A DNA stretch of 64,000 nucleotides from Gordonia phthalatica (GCF_001305675.1 NZ_CP011853.1:372001-436000), one strand, 5' to 3'; shown: positions 32,377-40,989, counted from the stretch's first letter. Translations and numbers: made by a program. The notes: generated from the sequence alone by a model not told the origin.

Positions 32377-33852
32377 TCAGTCGACGGAGGCGGCGGGGTC
32401 GACCACGACCTTCTCCGGCATTGTCTGCGCCACCAGTCCGCCCACGATCAGCAGACCGATCATGGCGAGCATCGACACCTGATAGCCGTCGGCCAGGCCG
32501 TTCGACGTCGAGACCGTCGAATACACGGTGCCGAGGACGGCGGCGCCGACCGCCACCGACAGCGCCTGCATCGTGTTGAAGACGCCCGAGGCGGTGCCCG
32601 CGAGGGCGACGGGAACGTCGTTCAAGACCAGCAGGCCCGCGGCGCCGACGATGAGGCCGAAGCCCGCTCCGGCGACCACCAGGGCGACGGTGAACCACAG
32701 CGCCGGATGGTCGGAGACGTTCGCAGTGATCATCGTGGTCAGGCCGACGACGAACACCCATGCGCCGCCCTGCAGGACGCGTTTGCCGAACCGCGCTGCG
32801 AGGACGGTGGCCGACAGGCCCGCGAAGACGGGGACCGCGAGGGAGAACGGGATCCACATCAGCCCGGTGTGCAGCACGGACCACCCGTGTGCGGCCTGCA
32901 CGTGCAGCGACTGGATCAGGAAGAATCCGCCGGTCGGGATGCTCAGCGCGGTGAACGCCGCGAGCCCGGTCGTGAACGAGCGCGTGCCGAACACGGCGGG
33001 CGGCACCAGCGGTTCCACGCCTGCTCGGGCCGCCAGTACCTGGCGGCGGGCGAAGCCGATCAAACCCAGTGCGCCGGCGACCATCGAGGCGAAACCCCAG
33101 ATGGGCCAGTCGTGCTCGGGACCCAGCGTCACCGGAGTCATCACCGCGGCCAGCGAACCGCCGAGGAGTGCCACCGCGCCGAGGGAGATCGGCGCCGGGC
33201 GCGAGGAGAAGGTCTCCGGGATGAAGATCCGGGCCGCGACCACCGCGAGCACGGCCACCGGAACGTTGATGAGGAACACCGGCCGCCACGACAGACCGAA
33301 CCAGTCGCCGTCGGTGATGACCGCGCCCAGGACCGGACCCGCGACGGCCGCGATACCGATGATCGAGGTGAACAGCCCCATCGCCCGACCTCGTTCGGCC
33401 GGCGGGTAGAGCACCTGGATGTTGGTCAGGACCTGCGGGATCATCAGTGCGGCGGCACCGCCCTGCAGGATGCGGAACGCGACGAGGGCGGTCGGTGTCA
33501 GCGCCAGACCGCACGCGAGCGACATCGCGCCGAAGGCGACGAGTCCGATCACGAACAGCCGCCGACGGCCGTAGCGGTCGCCGAGCCGGGCTCCGAGGAT
33601 CAGGCCGATCGCGTAGGCGAGTGGATAGCCTGCGACCACCCATGACATCGCGGTCGCCGAGGCGCCGAGATGTTCGCTCATCGTGCGCAGGGCGACGTTC
33701 ACGACGGTCGCGTCCGTCAGTTCCATGAACGAGGCGGTCAACAGGCAGACGAGCGCGATGGTGCGCGCTCGCGGGCTGATCAGAGGGCGGTCTGCGGGGT
33801 CGACGGTGTCGGTCGCGGGGACCGGTGGTGCGGTTTCGTCGGTGACGGTCAC
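32377..33852 (-). CDS. MFS transporter, DHA2 (EmrB/QacA-like) exporter
   Basis: A 491-residue protein with about 14 predicted membrane helices. It has LLTASFMELTDATVVNVALRTM in TM1 (the D-x-T-x-VNVAL signature of DHA2), GARLGDRYGRRRLFV as motif A and GPVLGAVITDGDWFGLSWRPVFLINVPV as motif C with TM6. It is a likely proton-driven multidrug efflux pump. GTG 33852 is preferred over GTG 33885 because GCAGGAGC lies 7 nt upstream. It diverges from a WYL regulator across a gap rich in dyads, which suggests local control. Confidence 0.85.
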   Translation of the reverse strand: MTVTDETAPPVPATDTVDPADRPLISPRARTIALVCLLTASFMELTDATVVNVALRTMSEHLGASATAMSWVVAGYPLAYAIGLILGARLGDRYGRRRLFVIGLVAFGAMSLACGLALTPTALVAFRILQGGAAALMIPQVLTNIQVLYPPAERGRAMGLFTSIIGIAAVAGPVLGAVITDGDWFGLSWRPVFLINVPVAVLAVVAARIFIPETFSSRPAPISLGAVALLGGSLAAVMTPVTLGPEHDWPIWGFASMVAGALGLIGFARRQVLAARAGVEPLVPPAVFGTRSFTTGLAAFTALSIPTGGFFLIQSLHVQAAHGWSVLHTGLMWIPFSLAVPVFAGLSATVLAARFGKRVLQGGAWVFVVGLTTMITANVSDHPALWFTVALVVAGAGFGLIVGAAGLLVLNDVPVALAGTASGVFNTMQALSVAVGAAVLGTVYSTVSTSNGLADGYQVSMLAMIGLLIVGGLVAQTMPEKVVVDPAASVD

Positions 33853-33907
33853 GATGTGCTCCTGCAGTCGTCGGTTCGAGGACACCGACGACGTTAGGGG
33901 CCATTGT

Positions 33908-33958
33908 GGACAGAACTCGTCCGGAATAGACAGGTGTCAATCAGGTCAATTTCTGTCC
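33908..33958. promoter_or_regulatory. Dyad-rich operator region between exporter and WYL regulator
   Basis: GGACAGAA (33908-33915) and TTCTGTCC (33951-33958) are 8-bp inverted arms. Between them GACAGGTGTC (33929-33938) is a second dyad, and the run AGGTGTCAAT/AGGTCAAT is a near direct repeat. The area is AT-richer than its surroundings. Confidence 0.45.
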
Positions 33959-33981
33959 GGTTGATGCGGCATCATGCAGGT

Positions 33982-34968
33982 ATGGCCGACACGACGACCC
34001 GCACGCTCAAGCTGCTCGCGCTGCTGCAGGCGCATCGGCTGTGGTCGGCGCTCGAGCTCGCCGACCGGCTGGAGACCACCGAACGGACGGTGCGCCGCGA
34101 CGTGGAGCGGCTCCGCGAACTGGGTTATCCGGTGGAATCGGTGCGGGGCTCCGGCGGTGGCTATCAGTTGGCGCCGGGCGGCTCGCTCCCGCCGCTCGTC
34201 GTCGACGAGGAGGAGGCCGTCGCCATCGTCAGCGCGCTCCGGACCGCCGCCCACGGTTCGGCGGCCGGTCTCGCTGAGGCGTCGGTCCGCGCGCTCGCCA
34301 AGGTGACGCAGGTGCTGCCGCCGAAACTGCGCAAGCGAGCCGACGCCCTGCGCTCGATGAGCGTGGTGCTGCCGGGGGATGACCAGGCGCCGCCGATCGA
34401 CGCCGAGACATTGACGACCGTCGCGCTGGCCTGCCGCGACGCCACGGAGCTGACCTTCTCCTATGCGCCGGCAGCGCGGTCGGGGAGCAATCCCGGAGTG
34501 CGACGCACCGAACCGCTGCGCCTGGTCCCGGTGGGACGACGCTGGTATCTGCTGGCCTACGACCTCGACCGACAGGACTGGCGCACCTTCCGCCTGGACC
34601 GGCTGAGCGGCGCCCGTCCGCAGAAGCGGCGGTTCGCCGCGCGCACACCGCCCGGCGGCGATCCCGCCTCCTACGTCCGGGCGAGCCTGCGCAGCGGTCG
34701 CGACCAGCACACGGTGCAGGTGGTGGTGGATGCGGACGCAGACGCGGTGCGGCAGAAGATCGGCCGGTGGTCCGAGGTGGAGCCGGTCGACGACGACGGT
34801 CGCCCGGGTGCACTCGTCACGATGCAGGCCGACGACCCCGGCTGGATCGCTCTCGCTCTCGGCGGACTCGACGCCGACTACCGGTTCGTCGAGATCCCGG
34901 ACGCGCTGCTCCGCGAGTTCCGCAGCCGGAACGCGCGCGAGGCGCGGGCCCTGTACTCGAACCCGTGA
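33982..34968 (+). CDS. WYL-domain transcriptional regulator (DeoR-like HTH)
   Basis: A 328-residue regulator. The N-terminal HTH (LKLLALLQAHRLWSALELADRLETTERTVRRDVERLRELGYPVES) is followed by a beta hairpin GSGGGYQLAPGG. A WYL domain (RTEPLRLVPVGRRWYLLAYDLDRQDWRTFRLDRL, with the RWYL signature) and a WCX-like C-terminal domain follow. Stand-alone WYL regulators bind a nucleic-acid or small-molecule ligand. It diverges from the MFS exporter it may control. ATG 33982 is preferred; the frame extends back to 33904 without conserved sequence. It is convergent with leuA. Confidence 0.87.
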   Translation: MADTTTRTLKLLALLQAHRLWSALELADRLETTERTVRRDVERLRELGYPVESVRGSGGGYQLAPGGSLPPLVVDEEEAVAIVSALRTAAHGSAAGLAEASVRALAKVTQVLPPKLRKRADALRSMSVVLPGDDQAPPIDAETLTTVALACRDATELTFSYAPAARSGSNPGVRRTEPLRLVPVGRRWYLLAYDLDRQDWRTFRLDRLSGARPQKRRFAARTPPGGDPASYVRASLRSGRDQHTVQVVVDADADAVRQKIGRWSEVEPVDDDGRPGALVTMQADDPGWIALALGGLDADYRFVEIPDALLREFRSRNAREARALYSNP

Positions 34969-34974
34969 ACGACT

Positions 34975-35019
34975 TCTGCCGTTGTTCAGGCCCCGCAGCG
35001 GGGCCCGAACAACGGCAGA
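34975..35019. terminator. Long bidirectional hairpin between WYL gene and leuA
   Basis: The arms 34975-34995 and 34999-35019 are 21 nt with one mismatch (the left arm begins TCTGCCGTTGTTC) and a 3-nt loop. There is no T-run. It lies between convergent stops at 34968 and 35064. Confidence 0.65.
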
Positions 35020-35063
35020 GACGATTCGGCGGTCGGAAAGTCCAGCGGTCTACCCGCGGAGAA

Positions 35064-36911
35064 CTACGGGGCCCAGGTGCGGGCGCCTTCGGCGGCCTCC
35101 TCGACGACGACCGGCTTCCGGTAGGCGCGGTTCACGGCGGAGACCACGGCGCGCAGGCCCGCGGTGGTGATCGACGGCGCGATGCCGACACCCCACACGG
35201 TCTCACCGTTGACCTCGGCCTCCACGTAGCTGGCGGCTTCGGCGTCGTCGCCCGCGGTCATCGCGTGCTCGTAGTAGTCCAGGACGTGGACGTCGTAGTC
35301 GATGGTCGCCAGGGCGTCGACGAAGGCGGCCACCGGGCCGTTGCCGGTGCCGGAGATCTCCTTCTCCGCGCCGTCGACCAGCACGACCGCGGTGACCGTG
35401 TCCTCGCCGTCGTCGGTCTCGGCGGCGTCGACGCGCTGACGCATGCGCTCCAGCGGAGTGATCGGCTCCAGGTACTCGCGGGCGAAGACGTCCCACATCT
35501 CCTTCGGGCTCACCTCGCCGCCCTCACCGTCGGTGATCTTCTGGATCTCGCGGCTGAACTCGATCTGCAGGCGGCGCGGCAGCTCCAGGCCGTGATCGGC
35601 CTTCATCACGTAGGTGACTCCGCCCTTGCCGGACTGACTGTTGACGCGGATCACGGCCTCGTACGTGCGGCCGACGTCCTTCGGGTCGATCGGCAGGTAC
35701 GGAACCTGCCACAGGATGTCCTCGACGTCCTGATCGGCCTCGTCGGCGTCGATCTTCATCTGGTCCAGGCCCTTGTTGATGGCGTCCTGGTGGCTGCCGG
35801 AGAAGGCGGTGTAGACCAGGTCGCCACCGTACGGGTGGCGCTCGGGGACGTTCAGCTGGTTGCAGTACTCGACGGTGCGGCGGATCTCGTCGATGTCGGC
35901 GAAGTTGATCTGCGGGTCGATGCCGCGGCTGAACAGGTTCATGCCGAGGGTCACCAGGCAGACGTTGCCGGTGCGCTCGCCGTTGCCGAACAGGCAGCCC
36001 TCGATGCGGTCCGCGCCGGCCATGTAACCCAGCTCGGCGGCTGCGACGCCCTCGCCGCGGTCGTTGTGCGGGTGCAGGCTCAGGATGATCGAGTCGCGGC
36101 GCGCCAGGTTGCGGTGCATCCACTCGATGGAGTCGGCGTACACGTTCGGCGTCGCCATCTCGACGGTGGCGGGCAGGTTGATGATCAGCGGCTTCTCAGG
36201 GGTCGGTGCGATCACCGCGGACACGGCGTCGCACACCTCCTTCGCGTAGCTCAGCTCGGTGCCGGTGTAGCTCTCGGGCGAGTACTCGTAACGCCAGTCG
36301 GTGTCGGGGTAGTTCTTCTCCTCCGCCAGGCACAGCTCGGCGGCGTCGGTCGCGATCTTGGTGATCGCGGCCTTGTCAGCGCGGAAAACCACGCGACGCT
36401 GCAGCACCGACGTGGAGTTGTAGAAGTGGACGATCACGCTGTTCGCACCGGCGCACGCCTCGTAGGTGCGCTTGATCAGCTCGGGGCGAGCCTGCGTCAG
36501 CACCTGGATCGTGACGTCCTCGGGGATGGCGCCGTCCTCGATGATCTCGCGGACGAAGTCGAAATCGGTCTGGCTGGCCGACGGGAAGCCGACCTCGATC
36601 TCCTTGTAGCCCATGCGAACCAGCAGGTCGAACATGCGACGCTTGCGGGCCGGGCTCATCGGGTCGATCAGCGCCTGGTTGCCGTCACGCAGATCGACGG
36701 CGCACCACATCGGGGCGCGATCGGTCACCTTGTCGGGCCAGGTGCGGTCCGGCAGCGAGATCTTCTCGACCTCGGCCTCGAAGCTGCGGTAGCGGTGGAC
36801 GGGCATCGCGGAGGTGCGCTGCGGATTCCAGCTGGGCTGGCCGTCGGGAATGGGGCCCTTGGGCTCGACGATGCGGCTGGGGGCGGAACTGAAAGCGTCT
36901 GCTGGTGCCAT
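35064..36911 (-). CDS. leuA: 2-Isopropylmalate synthase
   Basis: 615 residues, within the usual range of the long actinobacterial LeuA. The N-terminal ~50 residues precede the HMGL-like TIM barrel, which contains AVDLRDGNQALIDPM (metal and substrate), GFPSASQTDFDF and the metal His pair in LSLHPHNDRGEG. The C-terminal LeuA dimerisation/regulatory domain (about 480-615) gives leucine feedback. It condenses acetyl-CoA with 2-ketoisovalerate, the first step of leucine synthesis. An AGGAG site lies 11 nt before ATG 36911. A leader peptide and terminator-like hairpin precede it, so attenuation control is likely. Confidence 0.95.
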   Translation of the reverse strand: MAPADAFSSAPSRIVEPKGPIPDGQPSWNPQRTSAMPVHRYRSFEAEVEKISLPDRTWPDKVTDRAPMWCAVDLRDGNQALIDPMSPARKRRMFDLLVRMGYKEIEVGFPSASQTDFDFVREIIEDGAIPEDVTIQVLTQARPELIKRTYEACAGANSVIVHFYNSTSVLQRRVVFRADKAAITKIATDAAELCLAEEKNYPDTDWRYEYSPESYTGTELSYAKEVCDAVSAVIAPTPEKPLIINLPATVEMATPNVYADSIEWMHRNLARRDSIILSLHPHNDRGEGVAAAELGYMAGADRIEGCLFGNGERTGNVCLVTLGMNLFSRGIDPQINFADIDEIRRTVEYCNQLNVPERHPYGGDLVYTAFSGSHQDAINKGLDQMKIDADEADQDVEDILWQVPYLPIDPKDVGRTYEAVIRVNSQSGKGGVTYVMKADHGLELPRRLQIEFSREIQKITDGEGGEVSPKEMWDVFAREYLEPITPLERMRQRVDAAETDDGEDTVTAVVLVDGAEKEISGTGNGPVAAFVDALATIDYDVHVLDYYEHAMTAGDDAEAASYVEAEVNGETVWGVGIAPSITTAGLRAVVSAVNRAYRKPVVVEEAAEGARTWAP

Positions 36912-36930
36912 GAGTGGTCAATCTCCTGAT

Positions 36931-36985
36931 CGAAAAAGAAGGGGTTGACCGGCGCGTCGAGAGGCCCCGCGACGGAGAGCCGGTC
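36931..36985 (-). terminator. leuA attenuator terminator hairpin
   Basis: Read on the minus strand, GACCGGC (36979-36985) pairs with GCCGGTC (36947-36953), with an inner CGTCG/CGACG stem. A TTCTTTTTC run lies at 36932-36940. It sits between the leader peptide stop (36989) and leuA. The last nucleotides of the leader ORF (GGGGTC) could pair with GACC to form an alternative structure. Confidence 0.55.
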
Positions 36986-36988
36986 GAA

Positions 36989-37030
36989 TCAGACCCCGCC
37001 GCGGCAACCGAGAAGGAGCGCGCGCTGCAT
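36989..37030 (-). CDS. leuL: Leucine leader peptide (attenuator peptide)
   Basis: A 13-codon ORF, MQRALLLGCRGGV, with three consecutive Leu codons (CTC CTT CTC), 77 nt upstream of leuA. Consecutive codons for the pathway product are the hallmark of ribosome-mediated attenuation. The ATG lies exactly 7 nt after a TATCGT -10 box, so translation would begin at the mRNA 5' end. C. glutamicum leader peptides are reported to be leaderless in the same way. Ribosome stalling at scarce Leu-tRNA would favour leuA expression by preventing the terminator at 36931-36985. Confidence 0.7.
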   Translation of the reverse strand: MQRALLLGCRGGV

Positions 37031-37037
37031 GCATTCA

Positions 37038-37043
37038 ACGATA
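37038..37043 (-). promoter_or_regulatory. -10 box for leuL-leuA
   Basis: TATCGT on the minus strand ends 7 nt before ATG 37030. The remaining part of the gap, 37044-37265, shows no gene; it contains the promoter region of the divergent secreted protein. Confidence 0.6.
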
Positions 37044-37265
37044 GCACTGCCGATCCGGGGCGTCCGGTGGAGTGCGTCGCGAAGCGGGCATCCACACGAA
37101 GAACGCGCTATCACGTCATACAGCGCACTGCCAGGATTCACAGCAACCTGTACGGAAATCGGCAGCGCCACCCAGGCTTTCGCTTCGTACGGTCATCGTC
37201 GTCTCGGCGGAACTCGTCGTCGAGCCCCGGACTGATGCCCGGTTTTCAGGTCGAAAGGACCCCAG

Positions 37266-37742
37266 ATGAAACGACCTCTCAGAAGTGCGGCGACAGGCGG
37301 CATGGTCGTGATCGGTGCGGCGGCGATGTTCCTGGCCGGACCGGTCGCCGGCGTCGCCTCCGCAGCGCCGGCCGCGACCCACGCGGCGCCCGCGCCGGCC
37401 AAGCATGCGGCGCCCGCGCCGACGACCAAGGTGCCGGGAACGAACTGCACCCTGGCCCAGGTGGAGAAGGCCATCGCCAAGGAGGATCCGGCGCTCTGGA
37501 AGAAGATCGAGTCGAACCCCAAGGCCAAGAAGCACTTCGAGGAGCGGATCGTGAAGGCCCGCGACCACGCGAAGAAGCCGAACCACAAGAAGGGCGACCA
37601 CACGAAGACCCACGAGAAGGCCCAGCACCGGAAGTCGCACGCGAAGGACCACAAGAAGCTGACCCCGGCTCAGCGCGCCGAACGACGCGCCGAGATGCTC
37701 GCGCTGCGAGTGAAGGTCGCCGCCACCTGCGCGCGGTACTGA
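37266..37742 (+). CDS. Hemophore-related secreted protein with Lys/His-rich insertion
   Basis: A 158-residue exported protein. The signal peptide (GGMVVIGAAAMFLAGPVAGVASAAPA) is followed by an Ala/Pro spacer. The core CTLAQVEKAIAKEDPALWKKIESNPKAKKHF has the pattern of the mycobacterial hemophore-related family (Rv0203-like), in which two Cys flank a helical bundle. The second Cys is in ATCARY at the C-terminus. Between them, roughly residues 95-135 form a Lys/His-rich segment (HAKKPNHKKGDHTKTHEK) that is not typical of the family. It could bind heme, metal or the envelope; the family call is moderate. AAAGGA precedes ATG 37266. Confidence 0.55.
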   Translation: MKRPLRSAATGGMVVIGAAAMFLAGPVAGVASAAPAATHAAPAPAKHAAPAPTTKVPGTNCTLAQVEKAIAKEDPALWKKIESNPKAKKHFEERIVKARDHAKKPNHKKGDHTKTHEKAQHRKSHAKDHKKLTPAQRAERRAEMLALRVKVAATCARY

Positions 37743-37756
37743 CCGATTCTCGACGC

Positions 37757-37795
37757 GACTCCCCGCCCCGCGGCATCGTCCGGGGGCGGGGAGTC
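37757..37795. terminator. Hairpin between convergent genes
   Basis: GACTCCCCGCCCC and its exact complement (37757-37769, 37783-37795) form a 13-bp stem with a 13-nt loop, between stops at 37742 and 37800. Confidence 0.65.
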
Positions 37796-37799
37796 TGCG

Positions 37800-39305
37800 C
37801 TATGCCGAGCGACTCCCGCGCATCACGACGTAGACGACCGCCGAGAGCACCAGCAGCGTGCTGCCGCCCGCGAGTGCCGCGACGTGCAGACCGTCGACGA
37901 AGGCGGACTTCGCGGCGAGCGCCGGCGCATCGCCCGCGCCACCGAGTTCCGCCGCTTGCTTCAAGGTCTCGCCGAGCGAGTCCGCGAAGCCGTGGCCGTC
38001 GTCGTCGGCCAGGAAGACCGCGGTCGCGACCGACCCGAGAACGGCCAGGCCGAGTGCGGTGCCGAGCTCGAAACTGGTCTCCGAGATGCCCGACGCCGCG
38101 CCGGAGTGCTTCGGCGGAACCGAGCCGACGACGATGTCGGTCACGAGGGCGAACTGGATGCCGAACCCGATGCCCGCCACCGCAGTGAGCGCCATGAAGA
38201 TCCACAGGGACGACGACGTGCCCAACGCCAGCAAGCCGATCGTCGCGATGCCGGCCAGGGCAGCGGAACCCGCGAGGGCCGACCGCGGGCCGATCAGCCG
38301 AGCGACCCGCTCGGCGAGGATCGAGAACGCCGCGATGGTGACGGCCATCGGCAGACCGGCCAGTGCGGCGGCCAGGACGTCGTGCCCGAGGACCGACTGC
38401 AGATACGTGTTGGTGAGGTAGGCGATGCCGCCCTCGGACATCATGCCGACGAGTGCGACGGCCAGGCACGCGCTGAAGGTCGCGTTCCGGAACAGCCGCA
38501 GGTTCAGCAGCGGCGCGGCCGCGCGCGACTCGTGCCACAGGAAGGCGACGAGCATGGCGAGGCCGAAGAGGGCGGCGCCGATGGCCTGCGGTGACGGGCC
38601 TGCTGTCGCGAAGGCCTTCACCGCGTACACCGCGGGCAGGATGCCGAGCAGTGAGAGGATCACGCCGAGGACGTCGAACGGCGCGGTGCTCGTCGCTCGG
38701 AACTCGGGGAGGATGGCCAGACCGATGGCGAACAGGATCGCCAGCACCGGCACGTTGATCAGGAACACGACGCCCCACCAGTAGTGGTGCAGCAGGATGC
38801 CGCCGAGCACGGGACCGATCGCGGCGCCGCCTGCGAACGCGGAGGTCCAGATGCCGATGGCCCGGCCGCGCTGACGACTGTCGGGGAACATGTTGGCGAT
38901 CAGCGCGAGGCTGGCGGGCATCAGGGTGGCGCCGCCGAGTCCCATCAGAGCGCGCGCCGCGATGAGGGCTTCCGGTCCGGGCGCGAACGCGGCGAGCACC
39001 GACGCGCCGCCGAAGACCGCGGCGCCGACGAGCAGGATCAGCCGACGACCGATTCGGTCGCCGAGATTACCCATCGTGATGAGCAGACCCGCGATCATGA
39101 AACCGTAGATGTCGAGGATCCACAGCTGCTGCGTGGCCGTCGGATCCAGTGACGCGACGATCGTCGGCATCGCCAGGTAGAGCACCGAGAAGTCCATGGA
39201 GACCAGCAGCACCGGCAGCATCAACACAGCCAGGCCGATCCAGGTTCGGCGATCCGCCGGCGGTGCGGGGATCGACGACACAGAGACCGGTGGTGCCGCG
39301 GACAT
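37800..39305 (-). CDS. MFS transporter, DHA2 (EmrB/QacA-like) exporter
   Basis: A 501-residue protein with about 14 hydrophobic helices. TM1 has LLVSMDFSVLYLAMPTI, motif A is GNLGDRIGRRLILLVG and motif C is GPVLGGILLHHYWWGVVFLINVPVL. It is most similar in pattern to the SmvA/LfrA-like multidrug exporters of actinobacteria. No regulator adjoins it directly; the next genes upstream on the same strand are the Cache protein and GntR regulator, but a gap of about 120 nt with its own ribosome site (TGGAGC) separates them. Confidence 0.85.
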   Translation of the reverse strand: MSAAPPVSVSSIPAPPADRRTWIGLAVLMLPVLLVSMDFSVLYLAMPTIVASLDPTATQQLWILDIYGFMIAGLLITMGNLGDRIGRRLILLVGAAVFGGASVLAAFAPGPEALIAARALMGLGGATLMPASLALIANMFPDSRQRGRAIGIWTSAFAGGAAIGPVLGGILLHHYWWGVVFLINVPVLAILFAIGLAILPEFRATSTAPFDVLGVILSLLGILPAVYAVKAFATAGPSPQAIGAALFGLAMLVAFLWHESRAAAPLLNLRLFRNATFSACLAVALVGMMSEGGIAYLTNTYLQSVLGHDVLAAALAGLPMAVTIAAFSILAERVARLIGPRSALAGSAALAGIATIGLLALGTSSSLWIFMALTAVAGIGFGIQFALVTDIVVGSVPPKHSGAASGISETSFELGTALGLAVLGSVATAVFLADDDGHGFADSLGETLKQAAELGGAGDAPALAAKSAFVDGLHVAALAGGSTLLVLSAVVYVVMRGSRSA

Positions 39306-39425
39306 GCGTGTAGAGCTCCAGGAATCGAACAGGGAGGGCGAGGCGGATCCGCTTCGCTGACCCGTTGAGGCTACGCCCGGACCGTCGTCTCCGGCGACCT
39401 GAATTCGGCTCGCGTGATGCAGTCG

Positions 39426-40103
39426 TCAGGCGATGACGGCGAGGCCGTGGCCGACATCCCAGCGGTGCTGCGGATCGACGGCGAAGTCCCCGGGCGTCAC
39501 CAGCGGCGCCGCGGTCACGATGACGCGGTCCTCGGCGTTCACGAGCGCGGCCGTCGGAGCCACTGCGGTGAGCATGCGCAGCAGGCGGCGTTCGAGGGTC
39601 GCCACGGTCACGTCGACACCCGCCACACCGGCGGGATCGGGGGAGCGGTGCCAGGTCACCGGCGCCGTGTAGGTCAGTGCGAACGCGTCGGTGCACAGCA
39701 GGTCGACGTACGGTCCGGTGATGTGCAGCCGGCCCGAGCTCATCGGAAGTCGGAACCAGTCGGCGTCCACGTACCGACCCGCCGTCGCCGACGACAGATT
39801 GGCGAGGGCGTCCACGCGTTCGCAGTCCGGGCCCTGCCACCAGGCCATGAAGGTCTTGCTGCCGCTCACCAGGTTCTCGGTGGCGATGAACCCGGCACCG
39901 GCGATCGCCGACTCCGGATCCGCGAGGAGTTCGTCGACATCGGGTTTCACGATCCGGTCGATCGCCGCAGCGGTGAGCGTGCCGTGATGGGCGGCCAAAG
40001 AGTGGCCGAGCGCCACCACCCAGCGCTGCACACGATCGGAGATCATCGCGAGGGATCGCGCCACCTCGGCTACCTCGGGCGGGGTGGGCTGTGCCTGAAT
40101 CAT
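39426..40103 (-). CDS. Cache-domain protein without membrane segment
   Basis: A 225-residue protein. The central part, AGFIATENLVSGSKTFMAWWQGPD, then YVDADWFRLPMSSGRLHITGPYVDLLCTDAFALTYTAPV, follows the PAS-like Cache (PDC) pattern of ligand-sensing domains: an aromatic-rich W...GPY.D core. Cache domains are normally extracytoplasmic parts of chemoreceptors or kinases, yet this protein has no signal peptide, membrane helix or output domain. Its gene overlaps the end of a GntR-type regulator gene by 4 nt (ATGA). The pair may work as a split sensor and regulator, with this protein supplying ligand sensing in the cytoplasm. Confidence 0.7.
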   Translation of the reverse strand: MIQAQPTPPEVAEVARSLAMISDRVQRWVVALGHSLAAHHGTLTAAAIDRIVKPDVDELLADPESAIAGAGFIATENLVSGSKTFMAWWQGPDCERVDALANLSSATAGRYVDADWFRLPMSSGRLHITGPYVDLLCTDAFALTYTAPVTWHRSPDPAGVAGVDVTVATLERRLLRMLTAVAPTAALVNAEDRVIVTAAPLVTPGDFAVDPQHRWDVGHGLAVIA

Positions 40104-40852
40104 GACGGTCTCTCCAACGCTCTGGTCGACTCGGCGTGCCTGGACAGCAACCACGACGACACGTGCAGCACCAGGGCGCGCATCGCGGTCTCCGCGTCCG
40201 ACTCGCTGCGGGATTCGATGGCACTGACGACCCGCGACCGGTGATCGGCCGCCGCGCGCCGGAACTCCGGGTCGGTGTTCGGGAGATAGCTGAGGACGCC
40301 GCACTCCGACAGGGTCTCCATCAGGGCCCGCGCCAGACGCGCGATGCGGCCCACGGTCGCGACCTCGATCAAGAACTCGGTCGCCAGCCGCCGCGACACC
40401 CCCGGATCGTCACAGTCGGGGTTGACGAGGGCCCGCAGCCCTTCGATGTCGCGCCCGCCCGCTCGCAGTGCCGCCGCGCGGGCGCAGGCACCGGCCAGGG
40501 CCTCGATGTGCGCGGTGAGCTCAGCCAGCTCGAGACGGGTGGTCGCCCGCAGACGTGCCTCGGCGTGCTCCACGCACGGTTCCAGATCCGGAGAGATGAA
40601 GCTGCCGCCGTTGCGGCCGCGCGTGGTGACGACGACGTCGTCGGACCGGAGGCGGGCCAGTGCCTCGCGAATGGTCAGCGGCGAGACGCCCAGGGCGGCG
40701 GCGAACTCCACCTCGTTGGGCAGGCGCTGGCCGGGAAGGAGCAGTCCGGATTCGGCCGCCTCGGCGATCCGCTCGCTGATCTGGTCGACCAGCGAACCTG
40801 AACGGAGCGGAGTGAACACCGCCGACATGCTGCGCGTCGGTGCGGTGAACAT
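40100..40852 (-). CDS. GntR/FadR family transcriptional regulator
   Basis: A 250-residue regulator. The N-terminal winged HTH (LVDQISERIAEAAESGLLLPGQRLPNEVEFAAALGVSPLTIREALARLRSDDVVVTTRGRNGG) is complete. The C-terminal all-helical FCD domain (LELAELTAHIEALAGACARAAALR, DHRSRVVSAIESRSESDAETAMRALVLHV) usually binds a carboxylate, often through a metal. ATG 40852 is preferred because of an AGAGGA site; GTG 40876 is the alternative. It is cotranscribed with the Cache protein. No obvious metabolic target operon adjoins the pair, so their regulon must lie elsewhere. Confidence 0.85.
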   Translation of the reverse strand: MFTAPTRSMSAVFTPLRSGSLVDQISERIAEAAESGLLLPGQRLPNEVEFAAALGVSPLTIREALARLRSDDVVVTTRGRNGGSFISPDLEPCVEHAEARLRATTRLELAELTAHIEALAGACARAAALRAGGRDIEGLRALVNPDCDDPGVSRRLATEFLIEVATVGRIARLARALMETLSECGVLSYLPNTDPEFRRAAADHRSRVVSAIESRSESDAETAMRALVLHVSSWLLSRHAESTRALERPS

Positions 40853-40989
40853 GCGTCCGTCGTCCTCTCGTCGCACCGGCCTGGGGCGAACGTCGTCCCC
40901 GGGTCACGGCAAACATACCCGGACCGTCCGGCCGCCGGGCACGACGGTCCGATCGGGATGAAACCGGCAGACCTCCGAGAGGCGACGCC

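Noticed and set aside
34767..36929. A 720-residue plus-strand open frame
   Set aside because: It is antisense to leuA, which has full family motifs.
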